DNA from: Acidobacteriota bacterium
GTDB lineage: Bacteria; Acidobacteriota; Polarisedimenticolia; QHYA01
Direction of reading: 5' to 3'
DNA length: 17,157 bases
NCBI GenBank assembly: GCA_003223995.1
Contig: QHYA01000041.1
Span: 1 to 17,157 of the forward strand
Part shown: positions 7,186 to 14,887 of the stretch, piece by piece
How the letters are laid out: every line of letters starts with the position of its first letter
Position numbering within the stretch: the stretch's first letter is position 1
Translations under genes and position numbers: made by a program
Notes under the pieces: generated by a model
The model's input: only the letters and a program-made list of their open reading frames with translations
Told to the model about the DNA's origin: nothing
The model's database searches: none

Positions 7186-9641
7186 GAGCTACCGACGGGA
7201 GCCGGGATGTCCGCCGGCAGCCGGCTCGGCGCACCGCCTTCCCCCGGGATCTGCGGAGTCCGGCCGGCCGGGCGCTCCCCCAGCACTCCCCTTTCCGCCA
7301 AGGCCGCCGAGAGGACCTCCGAGATGTGGTTGACGAAGAGAAACCGCAGGTCGCGCCGGGCCGCGGAGGGGAGGTCCCCGAGGCTCATCCTGTTCGCCTC
7401 CGGCAGTAGCACCATACGCACCTTCGCTCGGTGGGCGGCCAGGATCTTCTCCTTGAGCCCCCCGACCGGCAGCACGTTGCCGCGGAGCGTGATTTCCCCC
7501 GTCATCGCGATCTCACGACGCACCGGCCTGCCGGTAAAGGCGGAGACCATGGCGCAAGCCATGGTGATCCCAGCGGAGGGGCCGTCCTTCGGGATCGCTC
7601 CCTCCGGAAGGTGGACGTGCACGTCCGTCCGTGAGAAGTAGTCGTCGGGGATGCCGTAATCGCCGGAGTGCGAGCGCGCGAAGGACAGGGCCGCCTGGGC
7701 CGACTCCTTCATGACCTCTCCGAGATGCCCGGTCAAGATGAGATTCCCCTTGCCCGGCATCGTCGTGGCCTCGACGAACAGCACGTCTCCTCCGGTCGCC
7801 GTCCATGCCAGGCCTGTCGCCACTCCGATCTGGTCCATGACGAGGGACTCCTCGGCTGTGGGCGGGGGCGGGCCGAGAAGCGCCTCCAGCTTGCCCGCCG
7901 TGATCTTCGACAGCCCCTTCTTCCCCTCGGCAACCTCACGGGCAACCTTCCGGCAGACGGACGCAATGTTCCGTTCGAGATTGCGAAGTCCCGCTTCGCG
8001 GGTATATCGGGCGATCAGGGCTCGCACCGCCGCCGGGGTGAAGTTGATTCTGCGGGGAGTCAGGCCGTTCTCCTCGATCTGTTTGGCGATGATGTGACGG
8101 TAAGCGATCTGGATCTTCTCCTCCTCGGTGTAGCCGGAGAGCTGGATGACTTCCATCCGGTCGCGAAAAGCCGGATGGATCGGATCGAGCAGGTTCGCCG
8201 TGGCCACGAACAGCACGCCGGAGAGATCGAAGGGTATGCCGAGGTAATGGTCGCGGAAGGAGTTGTTCTGCTCCGGATCGAGCACCTCGAGCAGGGCCGA
8301 GGAGGGATCGCCCCTGTAATCCATCCCCAGCTTGTCCACCTCATCCAGCATGAAAACCGGATTCGAGGTTCCCCCCTGCTGGATCCCCTGGATGATCCGC
8401 CCCGGCATCGCCCCCACATAGGTCCGCCTGTGGCCGCGGATCTCCGCTTCGTCCCGCACCCCCCCGAGTGAGACGCGAACGAAGGAACGACCGAGAGCCC
8501 GGGCGATGGAGCGGCCCAGGGATGTCTTGCCGACACCCGGGGGGCCGACAAAACAGAGGATCGGCCCCTTCATCTTCGGCTTGAGCTTCCGGACCGCCAG
8601 GTATTCCAGCAGCCTCTCTTTGATCTTCTCCAGCCCGTAGTGGTCCTCGTCGAGGATCGCCCTCGCCTTGCGCAGGTCGAGGTTGTCCTTGGTTTCCTTC
8701 GACCAGGGAAGCCCCACCAGGATGTCGAGGTAGTTACGGAGGGTCGCCGTCTCTGCGGAGTCCGGGTGCATCCGTTCGAGCCGCTTGAGCTGCTTCTCCA
8801 GCTCATCCTTGGCGTGGACAGGCATGTTCGCCTCGGAGCCGCGCCGGCGGAGCTGCTCGATCTCGTCGGCCAGCTCGTTGCCTTCGCCCAGCTCGTGCTG
8901 GATGGCCTTCATCTGCTGGCGCAGGTAGTACTCTCGCTGCGACTTGTCGATCTCGTCGCGGGCCAGCGTGTCGATCTCCTGCTGCATGGTCACCAGGTCG
9001 ATCTCTCTCTTAAGCAGCTCCGAGACCCGCCGCAGCCGGGCCATCGGCTCCGGGATCTCGAGCACCTGCTGTGCCTCTTCGGTCTTGAGATCGAGGTTCG
9101 AAGCGGTCAGATCGGCCAGACGGCCGGGATTCTCGAGGTTGCTCGCGATGACCATGACCTCCGACGGGATCGTCTTGCCGAGAGAGGAGTACCGCTCGAG
9201 CGCCTTCCGGACGCCGCGCACGAGCCCCTGGCGCTCGGGGGAGTCGGAGGCCGCTGAGGTCTCAGGGAGACGGCTGATGCGGGCGATCAGGTAGGGGCGT
9301 GTCGTGGTCAAGTCTTCTACGACCGCTCGGCAGACCCCCTGGACGAGGACCCGAATGCGGTTGTCGGGGAGCTTGAGCATCCTCATGATCACAGCGACCG
9401 TGCCGACTCGATAGAGATCTTCCTCGCCGACCTGGTCCACATCCTTGTCCTTCTGTGCCAGCAGAAGAACCATCCGGTTCTCCGAGAGGGCCGCGTCCAC
9501 GGCCAGGATCGAGGAGTCCCGGGCGATGGACAGCGGCGAGATGATGAACGGATAGACCACCATGTCCCGCAGCGGCAGCACCGGAACGGACTTGGGGATC
9601 TTGATCGACTCTTCGGATTTTTCCCGTTTTTCCGCAGCCAT
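7182..9641 (-). CDS. lon: ATP-dependent Lon protease (LonA)
   Basis: A soluble AAA+ serine protease that degrades misfolded and selected regulatory proteins. The 819 residues contain the LonA order: N-terminal substrate domain (about 18-210), coiled-coil linker (about 210-300), AAA+ module with Walker A GPPGVGKTS (366-374) and Walker B PVFMLDEVD (428-436), then the protease domain. The catalytic dyad is intact: Ser689 in PKDGPSAG and Lys732 in GGLKEKILAAHRA, with the same 43-residue spacing as in E. coli Lon. The C-terminal 30 residues (GERPAGRTPQIPGE onward) are a low-complexity tail. The ATG at 9641 follows the hsp20 stop by 6 nt. Being cotranscribed with a small heat shock protein suggests a joint protein-quality-control role. 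Confidence 0.97.
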   Translation of the reverse strand: MAAEKREKSEESIKIPKSVPVLPLRDMVVYPFIISPLSIARDSSILAVDAALSENRMVLLLAQKDKDVDQVGEEDLYRVGTVAVIMRMLKLPDNRIRVLVQGVCRAVVEDLTTTRPYLIARISRLPETSAASDSPERQGLVRGVRKALERYSSLGKTIPSEVMVIASNLENPGRLADLTASNLDLKTEEAQQVLEIPEPMARLRRVSELLKREIDLVTMQQEIDTLARDEIDKSQREYYLRQQMKAIQHELGEGNELADEIEQLRRRGSEANMPVHAKDELEKQLKRLERMHPDSAETATLRNYLDILVGLPWSKETKDNLDLRKARAILDEDHYGLEKIKERLLEYLAVRKLKPKMKGPILCFVGPPGVGKTSLGRSIARALGRSFVRVSLGGVRDEAEIRGHRRTYVGAMPGRIIQGIQQGGTSNPVFMLDEVDKLGMDYRGDPSSALLEVLDPEQNNSFRDHYLGIPFDLSGVLFVATANLLDPIHPAFRDRMEVIQLSGYTEEEKIQIAYRHIIAKQIEENGLTPRRINFTPAAVRALIARYTREAGLRNLERNIASVCRKVAREVAEGKKGLSKITAGKLEALLGPPPPTAEESLVMDQIGVATGLAWTATGGDVLFVEATTMPGKGNLILTGHLGEVMKESAQAALSFARSHSGDYGIPDDYFSRTDVHVHLPEGAIPKDGPSAGITMACAMVSAFTGRPVRREIAMTGEITLRGNVLPVGGLKEKILAAHRAKVRMVLLPEANRMSLGDLPSAARRDLRFLFVNHISEVLSAALAERGVLGERPAGRTPQIPGEGGAPSRLPADIPAPVGSS

Positions 9642-9647
9642 GTCGGC

Positions 9648-10097
9648 TCAGCTCTCCATGACGGGGATTCTGACTTCGCCCCCCCGCCGATTATCGACCT
9701 TTGGAAAGACGATCCTCAGCAGCCCGTCTCGCAGCGTGGCCGTTGCGCGATGGGTATTGATCGGGGCGTTGAGGGAGATCACCCGCTCGAAGCCCCCGTA
9801 CGCACGCTCCAGCAGATGCCGGCGGCCGACCTTCTGCTCCTCCCAAGGAGGCCTTTTCTCGCCCCGGATGATAATGTTGCCTCCATTCACCGCCAGGACC
9901 AGGTCGGAGGCGGAAACGCCCGGAAGCTCGACGCAGACGACCAGCTCCTCCGGCCCCTCGCTGATATCGGAGTTGGGCATCCAGGCCCGGCTCGCTTCTC
10001 CCGGTGAGCCTCCCAGCTCGAGCAGGTTGTCGAAGAGCCTGTTGATCTCGCTCTGGATACGGGCGATTTCCAGCATTGAGCCTTCGGCGCGAAGCAT
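9648..10097 (-). CDS. Hsp20/alpha-crystallin family small heat shock protein
   Basis: An ATP-independent chaperone that holds unfolding proteins in the cytosol. The 149-residue protein has a helical N-terminus (IARIQSEINRLFDNLLEL) of the kind seen in class A bacterial Hsp20. The alpha-crystallin domain follows (about 42-142): PNSDISEGPEELVVCVELPG, then NIIIRGEKR, then ERAYGGFERVISL. The family hallmark A-x-x-x-(D/N)-G-(V/L)-L is present as ATLRDGLLRIVFPK. The final RIPV is the usual I-x-I/V tail that docks neighbouring subunits. ATG 10097 has GAGG 5 nt upstream, which favours it over the second Met seven codons later. It lies 29 nt after nrdR and 6 nt before lon. Confidence 0.95.
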   Translation of the reverse strand: MLRAEGSMLEIARIQSEINRLFDNLLELGGSPGEASRAWMPNSDISEGPEELVVCVELPGVSASDLVLAVNGGNIIIRGEKRPPWEEQKVGRRHLLERAYGGFERVISLNAPINTHRATATLRDGLLRIVFPKVDNRRGGEVRIPVMES

Positions 10098-10126
10098 GAT
10101 GACCTCGAAAGCGAAAGGATGAAGCC

Positions 10127-10585
10127 CTACTTCCTGGTGTCGATGAGCCCCTTCAACTCGTTCATGAACTCGTCGATGTCCTCGAACTTCCGGTACACCG
10201 AGGCGAACCGAACGTAGGCGACCTTGTCCAGCTCACGCAACCGTTCCATCACAAGCTCGCCGATCGCGCGGGTCTCGATCTCCCTGTCGGTGATTTCCTG
10301 AAGGAGCGTCTCGACCTCCTCGACGATGTTCTCGACCTGCTTCGGGGCGACCGGACGCTTGTGGACCGCCTTGAGCAGCCCCGCCCTCAGCTTCTCCGGA
10401 CTGAAGATCTCCCGCTCGCCGTCCTTCTTGACCACCATGTAAGGCACCTCCTCGATGCGCTCGTAGGAGGTGAAACGGCGCCCGCACAGCAGGCATTCGC
10501 GCCTGCGGCGGATCACCGCGCCGTCGCGGGCCTCCCGGGAGTCCACGACCTTGTCCTTCACGCGGTCGCAATAGGGGCACTTCAC
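10127..10585 (-). CDS. nrdR: Transcriptional repressor NrdR
   Basis: Senses dATP/ATP through an ATP-cone and represses ribonucleotide reductase genes. The 152-residue protein begins VKCPYCDRVKDKVVDSRE. The zinc ribbon uses C3, C6, C31 and C34 (CPYC and CLLC), followed by GRRFTSYERIEEVP and the ATP-cone (about 49-139), ending with FMNELKGL. Length and motifs are standard. The start is GTG at 10585, supported by AGGAGG six nt upstream, and overlaps the flippase stop as GTGA (10585-10582). The open frame continues far upstream to 11770, but that part is antisense-like shadow sequence over the flippase gene. The stop is TAG. No reductase gene or obvious NrdR box pair is visible in the window. Confidence 0.96.
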   Translation of the reverse strand: MKCPYCDRVKDKVVDSREARDGAVIRRRRECLLCGRRFTSYERIEEVPYMVVKKDGEREIFSPEKLRAGLLKAVHKRPVAPKQVENIVEEVETLLQEITDREIETRAIGELVMERLRELDKVAYVRFASVYRKFEDIDEFMNELKGLIDTRK

Positions 10586-11622
10586 GGCGAGCCTCCTGCG
10601 GCGGCGGCCATCGTGGATTTCAGCCGGGCGATGGAGACCCCGTCCCGCCAGAGCAGCACGCTGCCCAGCAGCACCGTCGGCAACAGGGTGATCAGCACGT
10701 GAAGGATCAGCGTCGCCGCGTACGCCGTGTCGAGCGGCTGGTTGAAGAGGTACTGCAGCGCGCGGCTGACGAGGTATTCGTAGGAGCCGGCCCCGCCAGG
10801 GGTGGGGATCCCGATCCCCAGCACCGAGGCCGGCATCAGGATGAAGACCTCGGGGTAGGTGATCTCGATTCCCGCCGACTTCAGCCCCAGCCAGACCGAG
10901 TAGCCGATGACCATCCAGACCGCGACGGACAGCACCGCCGTCAGCGCTAGCCCTGCCGGCCTCCGCAGGATCGTGCCCCCTTCCACGAGCCCCACGAGCC
11001 CCCTTGCCGCCGAGGCCAGGAGACGGTTCTTGGAGCGCGCGGCGAATGATTCCACGCGCCCCTCCCAGCGGCTCTTCGTCGCCGCCGCGCCGATGAGCAG
11101 GCCGAACAGAAGAGCGCTTCCGCACAGCACGACCGCCCCTCCCCATCCCGCGTAACGGATCGCCGCCTCCCCCTCCGGGCCGATCCCCTCGCGACCGTTC
11201 CAGGTCATGACAGCGACGGCGGAAAGAGCGACGATCGCCAGTCCGTCGAGAAAGCGCTCGATCAACACGGTCGTGAGCGCTGCCGAGGCCCGGATCCCCT
11301 CGCGTTCCGCGAGCAGGACCGGCCGGAGAAACTCGCCCACCCGCAGCGGAAGCGACCAGGAAGCCGCGTAGCCGATCACCGTCGTCGAGAAGAGGTTGTA
11401 GAGTCCGATGCCGGGCTTCTCCGGCGTGAGCATCACGCGCCAGCGCCAGGCCCGCAGCAGGTTGTGGCCGAAGAGGCCAACGGCGACGGAGGCCAGCATG
11501 TAGCCCCAGGAGGCATGCATCGCGTTCCGAAGGGCGTTTGCCGTGTCCACTCCCCGCAGCGACAGGGCGAGGAAGAGGGCCGCGAGGAGGATTCCCACGA
11601 TGAGCTTGACGGCCTTCTTCAT
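10582..11622 (-). CDS. YbhN/AglD-type flippase-like integral membrane protein (LPG synthase TM family)
   Basis: A 346-residue membrane protein from ATG 11622 (MKKAVKLIVGILLAALFLAL), with GGAGG 13 nt upstream. The frame could run to 11799, but that extension reads as basic low-complexity sequence and overlaps an inverted-repeat leader, so it is rejected. Family marks of the MprF-N/YbhN group (PF03706-like) are visible: LLRAWRWRVML near 55-65, PLRVGEFLRPVLLAEREGI with TTVLIERFLDGL after it, and IPTPGGAGSYE in the C-terminal half. About eight hydrophobic helices are spread along the chain. Members are implicated in lipid flipping or lysyl-lipid export; the substrate here is unknown. It is the first gene of the tightly linked row with nrdR, hsp20, lon and thiL. 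Confidence 0.85.
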   Translation of the reverse strand: MKKAVKLIVGILLAALFLALSLRGVDTANALRNAMHASWGYMLASVAVGLFGHNLLRAWRWRVMLTPEKPGIGLYNLFSTTVIGYAASWSLPLRVGEFLRPVLLAEREGIRASAALTTVLIERFLDGLAIVALSAVAVMTWNGREGIGPEGEAAIRYAGWGGAVVLCGSALLFGLLIGAAATKSRWEGRVESFAARSKNRLLASAARGLVGLVEGGTILRRPAGLALTAVLSVAVWMVIGYSVWLGLKSAGIEITYPEVFILMPASVLGIGIPTPGGAGSYEYLVSRALQYLFNQPLDTAYAATLILHVLITLLPTVLLGSVLLWRDGVSIARLKSTMAAAAGGSP

Positions 11623-11668
11623 GAAGTGGGGACGACCTCCGGACTGCGTTGTGATCCACTTGCGGCGA

Positions 11669-11780
11669 CCGGCCTTCGCCGGGCGCGGCGGCAACCCTCT
11701 GGCTCCCCTCGCGCTGCGCACTCGGGGGAGCATGGCGTCTTCTCGGCCCGCTTGGCGGTCCGAGCGCCAAACCCCCGAGT
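11669..11780 (-). ncRNA. Candidate structured 5' leader or palindromic repeat upstream of the flippase-nrdR-hsp20-lon row
   Basis: This part of the 389-nt gap between 11623 and 12011 holds no gene but is rich in inverted repeats. Read on the minus strand: a 9-bp perfect stem pairs ACTCGGGGG (11780-11772) with CCCCCGAGT (11728-11720). Inside it is a 6-bp hairpin (TTGGCG at 11770-11765 with CGCCAA at 11757-11752). A 7-bp stem GCTCCCC/GGGGAGC (11731-11725 with 11708-11702) uses four of the same bases as the 9-bp stem, so the two exclude each other. A further CCGGC-gaag-GCCGG hairpin lies at 11682-11669. Mutually exclusive stems suggest a regulatory leader, but a dispersed palindromic element is equally possible. 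I do not recognise a named riboswitch. Confidence 0.4.
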
Positions 11781-11831
11781 TCGTCTCGCCCGGGACCACA
11801 GCGTGTCGCGCGGCAACAAAAATCAGCGGTC

Positions 11832-11860
11832 AGGTTAGGCTCTCATAGCCAGGCCGTCAA
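11832..11860 (-). promoter_or_regulatory. Possible sigma-70-type promoter for the flippase-nrdR-hsp20-lon-thiL row
   Basis: On the minus strand, TTGACG (11860-11855, 5 of 6 consensus -35 bases) is followed by a 17-nt spacer and TAACCT (11837-11832, 3 of 6 -10 bases). Transcription would start near 11825, giving a leader of about 200 nt that contains the inverted repeats described separately. The -10 is weak, so this is tentative. Confidence 0.4.
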
Positions 11861-11902
11861 TCGGTCGGTGGCAAATCTGTAGCCGGCCACGGCTGGAGTC
11901 AA

Positions 11903-11918
11903 ATCAGCCCTCGCTGAT
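11903..11918 (-). terminator. Possible weak terminator after the NFACT gene
   Basis: ATCAGC-gagg-GCTGAT on the minus strand is a perfect 6-bp stem with a 4-nt loop, about 95 nt after the NFACT stop. Only three T residues follow it (TTTGAC). A second small hairpin, AGCCG-tggc-CGGCT, lies at 11894-11881. They mark the end of the NFACT transcript just before the next promoter, but the short T run keeps this uncertain. Confidence 0.3.
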
Positions 11919-12011
11919 CATGCGCTCCTCTTTCCCATTCCACCTTCTCCGCTCTACGGGGGGTGCGTGGACCGGCGTGTTGTCCACAAGGGGAACCGCG
12001 CGCCTCCGGCG

Positions 12012-13880
12012 TCAGATCTGCTCTGCCACCGGAGGCTCTCCGGGCTCCACGAGCATCGACGTGAAGCGACGTACCAGCACGGTGCCCGCAGGGGCGCCCC
12101 TTGCCTTGCGGACGTGCTTGCGGCGGGAGATGTGAACCTCGACCTTGCCGCGGCCCGAACGGGAAGGCCCGGCTTGTCGGGACGCCCCGCTGTAGAGGGC
12201 GGCGAGGCGGGCTGCCTCCCGGAGCGTGCGCTCGGGGAGCGCGCGGAAGCGGGCAGGGTTTCGCACCACGACGTGCGCGCCGGCAACGCCCGCGGCATGG
12301 AGCCAGAAATCTTCCGCCGCCGCCATCTGGAACGTCAACCGCTGGTTCTCCCGGCCGGATTTCCCGACGAGGATCTCGAAGCCGTCGCTGCTGATGTAGC
12401 GGCGGATTCCAGCAAGCCGTGGCGGAGAGGGGGCGACGGAGGCTTCCGCCGCCGCTCTTTCTCCCTTTGGCGGCTTGACACGGCTGAGCCGGGGCTGCGG
12501 GGCGAGAACAAGGCCGAGGCGCGAGGCAGCCGGCTCGGTCCGGGCCAGAGCTTCCGGATCGCGCACCGCCGCCAGCTCCGCGGAAAGACTCTCCAGGGCG
12601 GCCTCCCTCTCGCCGACAAGGGCCAGTCGCTTGCTGATGATCACTCGCGCTCGTCCCGCTTTGGCCTCCTTGCGAAACAGAGCGGCGCCGTTGTCCTGGA
12701 GGGAGCGCGCGGGGTCGATCTTCACACGGACCTCGCTCTCGTGTCCCGGCTCGCAGTAGGGGTCGGGCACCACGACGTAGTCTCCCTCGCGGCGCGCCCG
12801 GGAGAGCCCGGCGAGGATCGCCTCGGCCTGACGGCGGCTGACACCTGGAGGGTCGAGGTTCTGCAGATCGGCTCGAAGGTGGCATCGCAGCCGGGCAAGA
12901 CGGGAGGCCTCGCGTCTGAGGATGGCGGCCCACCCTTCACGGCCTCGCACGAAATCCAGCGCCCTTCCCTTGAGCCGGTAGAGAGCCTCCGCCGCCTCAT
13001 TGACCGTCTCGAGAGAGGTGGCGACGAGCTCGGGGAGAGGCGCTGCGAGCTCGATGGGTAGTGCAAAGAGATCGTTCGCGGCGGGGAAGCGATCGAGAGG
13101 AAGAGCTTCCGGCTCGCCACGGGAGTAGAGGGTCGGTCTGAAGACCCCCGAGCGGAGCGCCTCCAGCCAGCGGCGAAGCGCGACGAATGGGGCCTCACCG
13201 AGCCGTTGCAGTCTCTCGATATCGCCGGCCACGACGGCCGGCAGCCCGATCAGAGCCTCCCGAAGCGCCGAGGAGAGAGGGCGGCTTTCCCTTCCCGCTT
13301 CCTCAGCGATCCGGCCGACCAGCTCCTCGGTTGCCTCGAACACCCCCGCATGCCTGCCGTCCGAAGGCGGGCGAACCGGCTCTTCGTACGGCCTTCCAAT
13401 CTCCGCGCGCCTGAAGGCGGATTCGAGCCGGCGCGCGCAGGCGAGAACAATGCCCCGGCCGTCCAGCAGCAGAATGTTGGAGGCGCGCTCGATCAGCTCC
13501 GCGACGATCCTCCCCTCCATCCCGAAGATCAGCTCCACGGCTCGCTCCGACGGATCCTTGCGGATCTCGGTGAGAAGCGTCCCGCGCAGGGCGTGGGCGG
13601 CGGATGCGGCAAATCCGGTGGGACCGGAGCGGAGCGTGGCGAGGGGGGCCCTGGCCAGGTGAAGGCGCTCCCGTCCCGGGCTGGTCTCGATGACGAGGAT
13701 CGATCTGCCGTTCGAAAGGAATGGCGGGTTTTGCTCGAGGATCAGCAACAGGCCTCCCGAGGCGAGCTGCCGCACCGCGGCCAAGCGGCGGCCGACGATG
13801 CGGAGGCCGTCTTCCCCTCCGGAAAGTTCCCTCCTTTCGGAGAGCTCCCTGGTGACCGCTTCGAGGAGGAAGTTGTCCAT
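12012..13880 (-). CDS. rqcH: NFACT family protein (RqcH/FbpA-like ribosome quality control factor)
   Basis: 622 residues with the full NFACT layout. NFACT-N covers about 1-210 (MDNFLLEAVTRELSERRE, ILEQNPPFL, EGRIVAELIERASNILLLD). A coiled-coil middle spans roughly 260-430. A C-terminal NFACT-R (DUF814) domain covers about 495-615, with RRYISSDGFEILVGKSGREN, then DFWLHAAGVAGAHVVVRN, then KARGAPAGTVLV. Homologues bind stalled 60S/50S-peptidyl-tRNA complexes and add C-terminal alanine tails for degradation. By my alignment, the catalytically important Asp-Arg pair of RqcH is represented by E112-R113 (SERAVELIF), a conservative change. ATG 13880 directly follows an in-frame TGA, so the start is fixed on the upstream side. 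The Shine-Dalgarno site is weak (GGAAGG, 12 nt away). Cotranscription with carD 137 nt upstream is plausible. Confidence 0.88.
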   Translation of the reverse strand: MDNFLLEAVTRELSERRELSGGEDGLRIVGRRLAAVRQLASGGLLLILEQNPPFLSNGRSILVIETSPGRERLHLARAPLATLRSGPTGFAASAAHALRGTLLTEIRKDPSERAVELIFGMEGRIVAELIERASNILLLDGRGIVLACARRLESAFRRAEIGRPYEEPVRPPSDGRHAGVFEATEELVGRIAEEAGRESRPLSSALREALIGLPAVVAGDIERLQRLGEAPFVALRRWLEALRSGVFRPTLYSRGEPEALPLDRFPAANDLFALPIELAAPLPELVATSLETVNEAAEALYRLKGRALDFVRGREGWAAILRREASRLARLRCHLRADLQNLDPPGVSRRQAEAILAGLSRARREGDYVVVPDPYCEPGHESEVRVKIDPARSLQDNGAALFRKEAKAGRARVIISKRLALVGEREAALESLSAELAAVRDPEALARTEPAASRLGLVLAPQPRLSRVKPPKGERAAAEASVAPSPPRLAGIRRYISSDGFEILVGKSGRENQRLTFQMAAAEDFWLHAAGVAGAHVVVRNPARFRALPERTLREAARLAALYSGASRQAGPSRSGRGKVEVHISRRKHVRKARGAPAGTVLVRRFTSMLVEPGEPPVAEQI

Positions 13881-13991
13881 TCAGCCCGAAAGCCTTCCGG
13901 ATCCAGAGCACAGCGACGTCCTTCGACAAGGCGTCGTCCCTCTTCGCGGAGCCGCCTGGGAGGCCGATCGAGAGCTTGAAGAGGTGGGTGG

Positions 13992-14019
13992 GGCTGGTTT
14001 GCTTCGGCTGATTTGCTTC
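13992..14019. repeat. 14-nt tandem direct repeat at the carD stop
   Basis: On the plus strand, GGCTGGTTTGCTTC (13992-14005) is followed immediately by GGCTGATTTGCTTC (14006-14019), with one mismatch. The second copy runs into the carD stop codon (14018-14020). It looks like a small slippage duplication in the spacer before the NFACT gene. No function is evident. Confidence 0.6.
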
Positions 14020-14524
14020 AGTGCTCCGTCTTGCTCTTGAGCGAGACGGCTAGGGTTTGATCGACCTGGGCCTCGATCTGCGGGAGCGGCTGCTGCGAGG
14101 CTTCAGCCAGTTCGCTGATCACGAGGAACCGGGCCCGGTCCAGCATCTTCCGCTCTCGGTACGATAGGGTTTTCATCGAGCTGAGATAGCTCAGGCTCTT
14201 GAATACCTCGACGACCTTCTCGACCTCTCCAGTGCGCATTTTCTCGGAGTTTTCCTGGTAGCGACCCTTCCAGTCCCCCTGGAGATTGACCCGGGAATCG
14301 CGCAGCAACGCCAGCACTCTCTCGACGTTCCGCTGAGGCAGGACGGGGCGCAGGCCAACCGCGCCCGTGTTGGACACGGGAACCATCACCGTGCTGTCGT
14401 TCGAGAGGATGCGGAGCGTGTAGTAGGTTTCAGCGTTTCCAGCTATATGCTTCTGAAGGATGTTCTCGATGACTCCGATGCCATGGTTGGGATAAACGAC
14501 CTTGTCGCCGATCTTGAATTGCAA
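14018..14524 (-). CDS. carD: CarD/CdnL-family RNA polymerase-binding transcription regulator
   Basis: Binds the RNA polymerase beta subunit and stabilises open promoter complexes, especially at rRNA and housekeeping promoters. From the TTG start at 14524 the protein has 168 residues, close to the 162 of Mycobacterium CarD. The N-terminal Tudor-like RNA-polymerase-interacting domain is FKIGDKVVYPNHGIGVIENI (3-22) through about 65. The helical DNA-binding half follows, with the conserved tryptophan at W85 in GDWKGRYQENSEKM and the RERKMLDRARFLVISELAEA helix. An ATG at 14542 is also in frame, but its codons 2-4 are themselves a perfect AAAGGAGG sited 7 nt before the TTG, so the TTG is the likely start. 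A clear promoter lies just upstream. Confidence 0.95.
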   Translation of the reverse strand: MQFKIGDKVVYPNHGIGVIENILQKHIAGNAETYYTLRILSNDSTVMVPVSNTGAVGLRPVLPQRNVERVLALLRDSRVNLQGDWKGRYQENSEKMRTGEVEKVVEVFKSLSYLSSMKTLSYRERKMLDRARFLVISELAEASQQPLPQIEAQVDQTLAVSLKSKTEH

Positions 14525-14531
14525 ACCCTTG

Positions 14532-14539
14532 CCTCCTTT
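14532..14539 (-). promoter_or_regulatory. Strong Shine-Dalgarno site fixing the TTG start of carD
   Basis: AAAGGAGG on the minus strand, 7 nt before TTG 14524-14522. It lies within the codons that would follow the alternative ATG at 14542. An ideal ribosome site inside the putative coding sequence argues that the ATG is not used. Confidence 0.8.
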
Positions 14540-14554
14540 CAAGAGGCGGAGAGC

Positions 14555-14584
14555 ATGTTACACAGGAGTCTATTCCCGTGTCAA
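14555..14584 (-). promoter_or_regulatory. Sigma-70-type promoter of carD
   Basis: Perfect -35 TTGACA (14584-14579), 18-nt spacer, -10 TAACAT (14560-14555, 4 of 6). Transcription would start near 14548, only about 10 nt before the Shine-Dalgarno site, giving a short leader. The region is clearly more AT-rich than the surrounding genes. This is the best vegetative promoter in the window. Confidence 0.75.
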
Positions 14585-14850
14585 TTTCGTAAACCAAGAG
14601 ATCGGCGCATCCCTTGACTACTAAAGAATATACGGTGAATCCGCACGGAGAACCTGACGCCACACAGACCCGCCATCGCCTAGCAAACCGTGTGTCAGGG
14701 CGGGCAACGGCCCGTGGTGTCGCTCTGTGGGCGTCTCCGCGTGGATGCTAGAGGCGCGTTCCTACTATCCGATCCGACGCCTATCCGGAGCCGCGAAGCG
14801 CGCCAGGGAACGAGGCGCCGCGAGACCGCGGGAGACGCTGGACGATCCCG
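14585..14850. other. Gene-free spacer between the carD and tRNA-Leu promoters
   Basis: This is the bulk of a 363-nt gap (14525-14887) between divergent transcription units. The first 60 bases are AT-rich, including an AAAGAATATACGG stretch; the remainder is GC-rich. I see no ORF with family resemblance, no second RNA gene and no long repeat here. Only the two flanking promoters are supported. Confidence 0.5.
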
Positions 14851-14879
14851 TTGACGGAGCCGGGTGCCCGCCCGAGAAT
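14851..14879 (+). promoter_or_regulatory. Promoter of tRNA-Leu
   Basis: TTGACG (14851-14856, 5 of 6), 17-nt spacer, GAGAAT (14874-14879, 4 of 6). The expected start, 6-8 nt downstream, falls at about 14886-14888, essentially the mature 5' end of the tRNA. The transcript would then need little or no RNase P trimming. Confidence 0.6.
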
Positions 14880-14887
14880 ACACGCGC

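Noticed and set aside
11623..11799. 59-codon N-terminal extension of the flippase
   Set aside because: The translation is a basic low-complexity string over inverted repeats. The membrane protein begins naturally at ATG 11622 with GGAGG upstream.
13303..13929. Minus-strand open frame starting at TTG 13929, before the NFACT start
   Set aside because: It overlaps the NFACT gene in another frame and has no family resemblance. NFACT begins cleanly at 13880.
14612..14650. TTGACT-containing AT-rich stretch as a plus-strand promoter
   Set aside because: No acceptable -10 is found at 16-18 nt, and no gene follows closely. The tRNA has a better promoter at 14851-14879.
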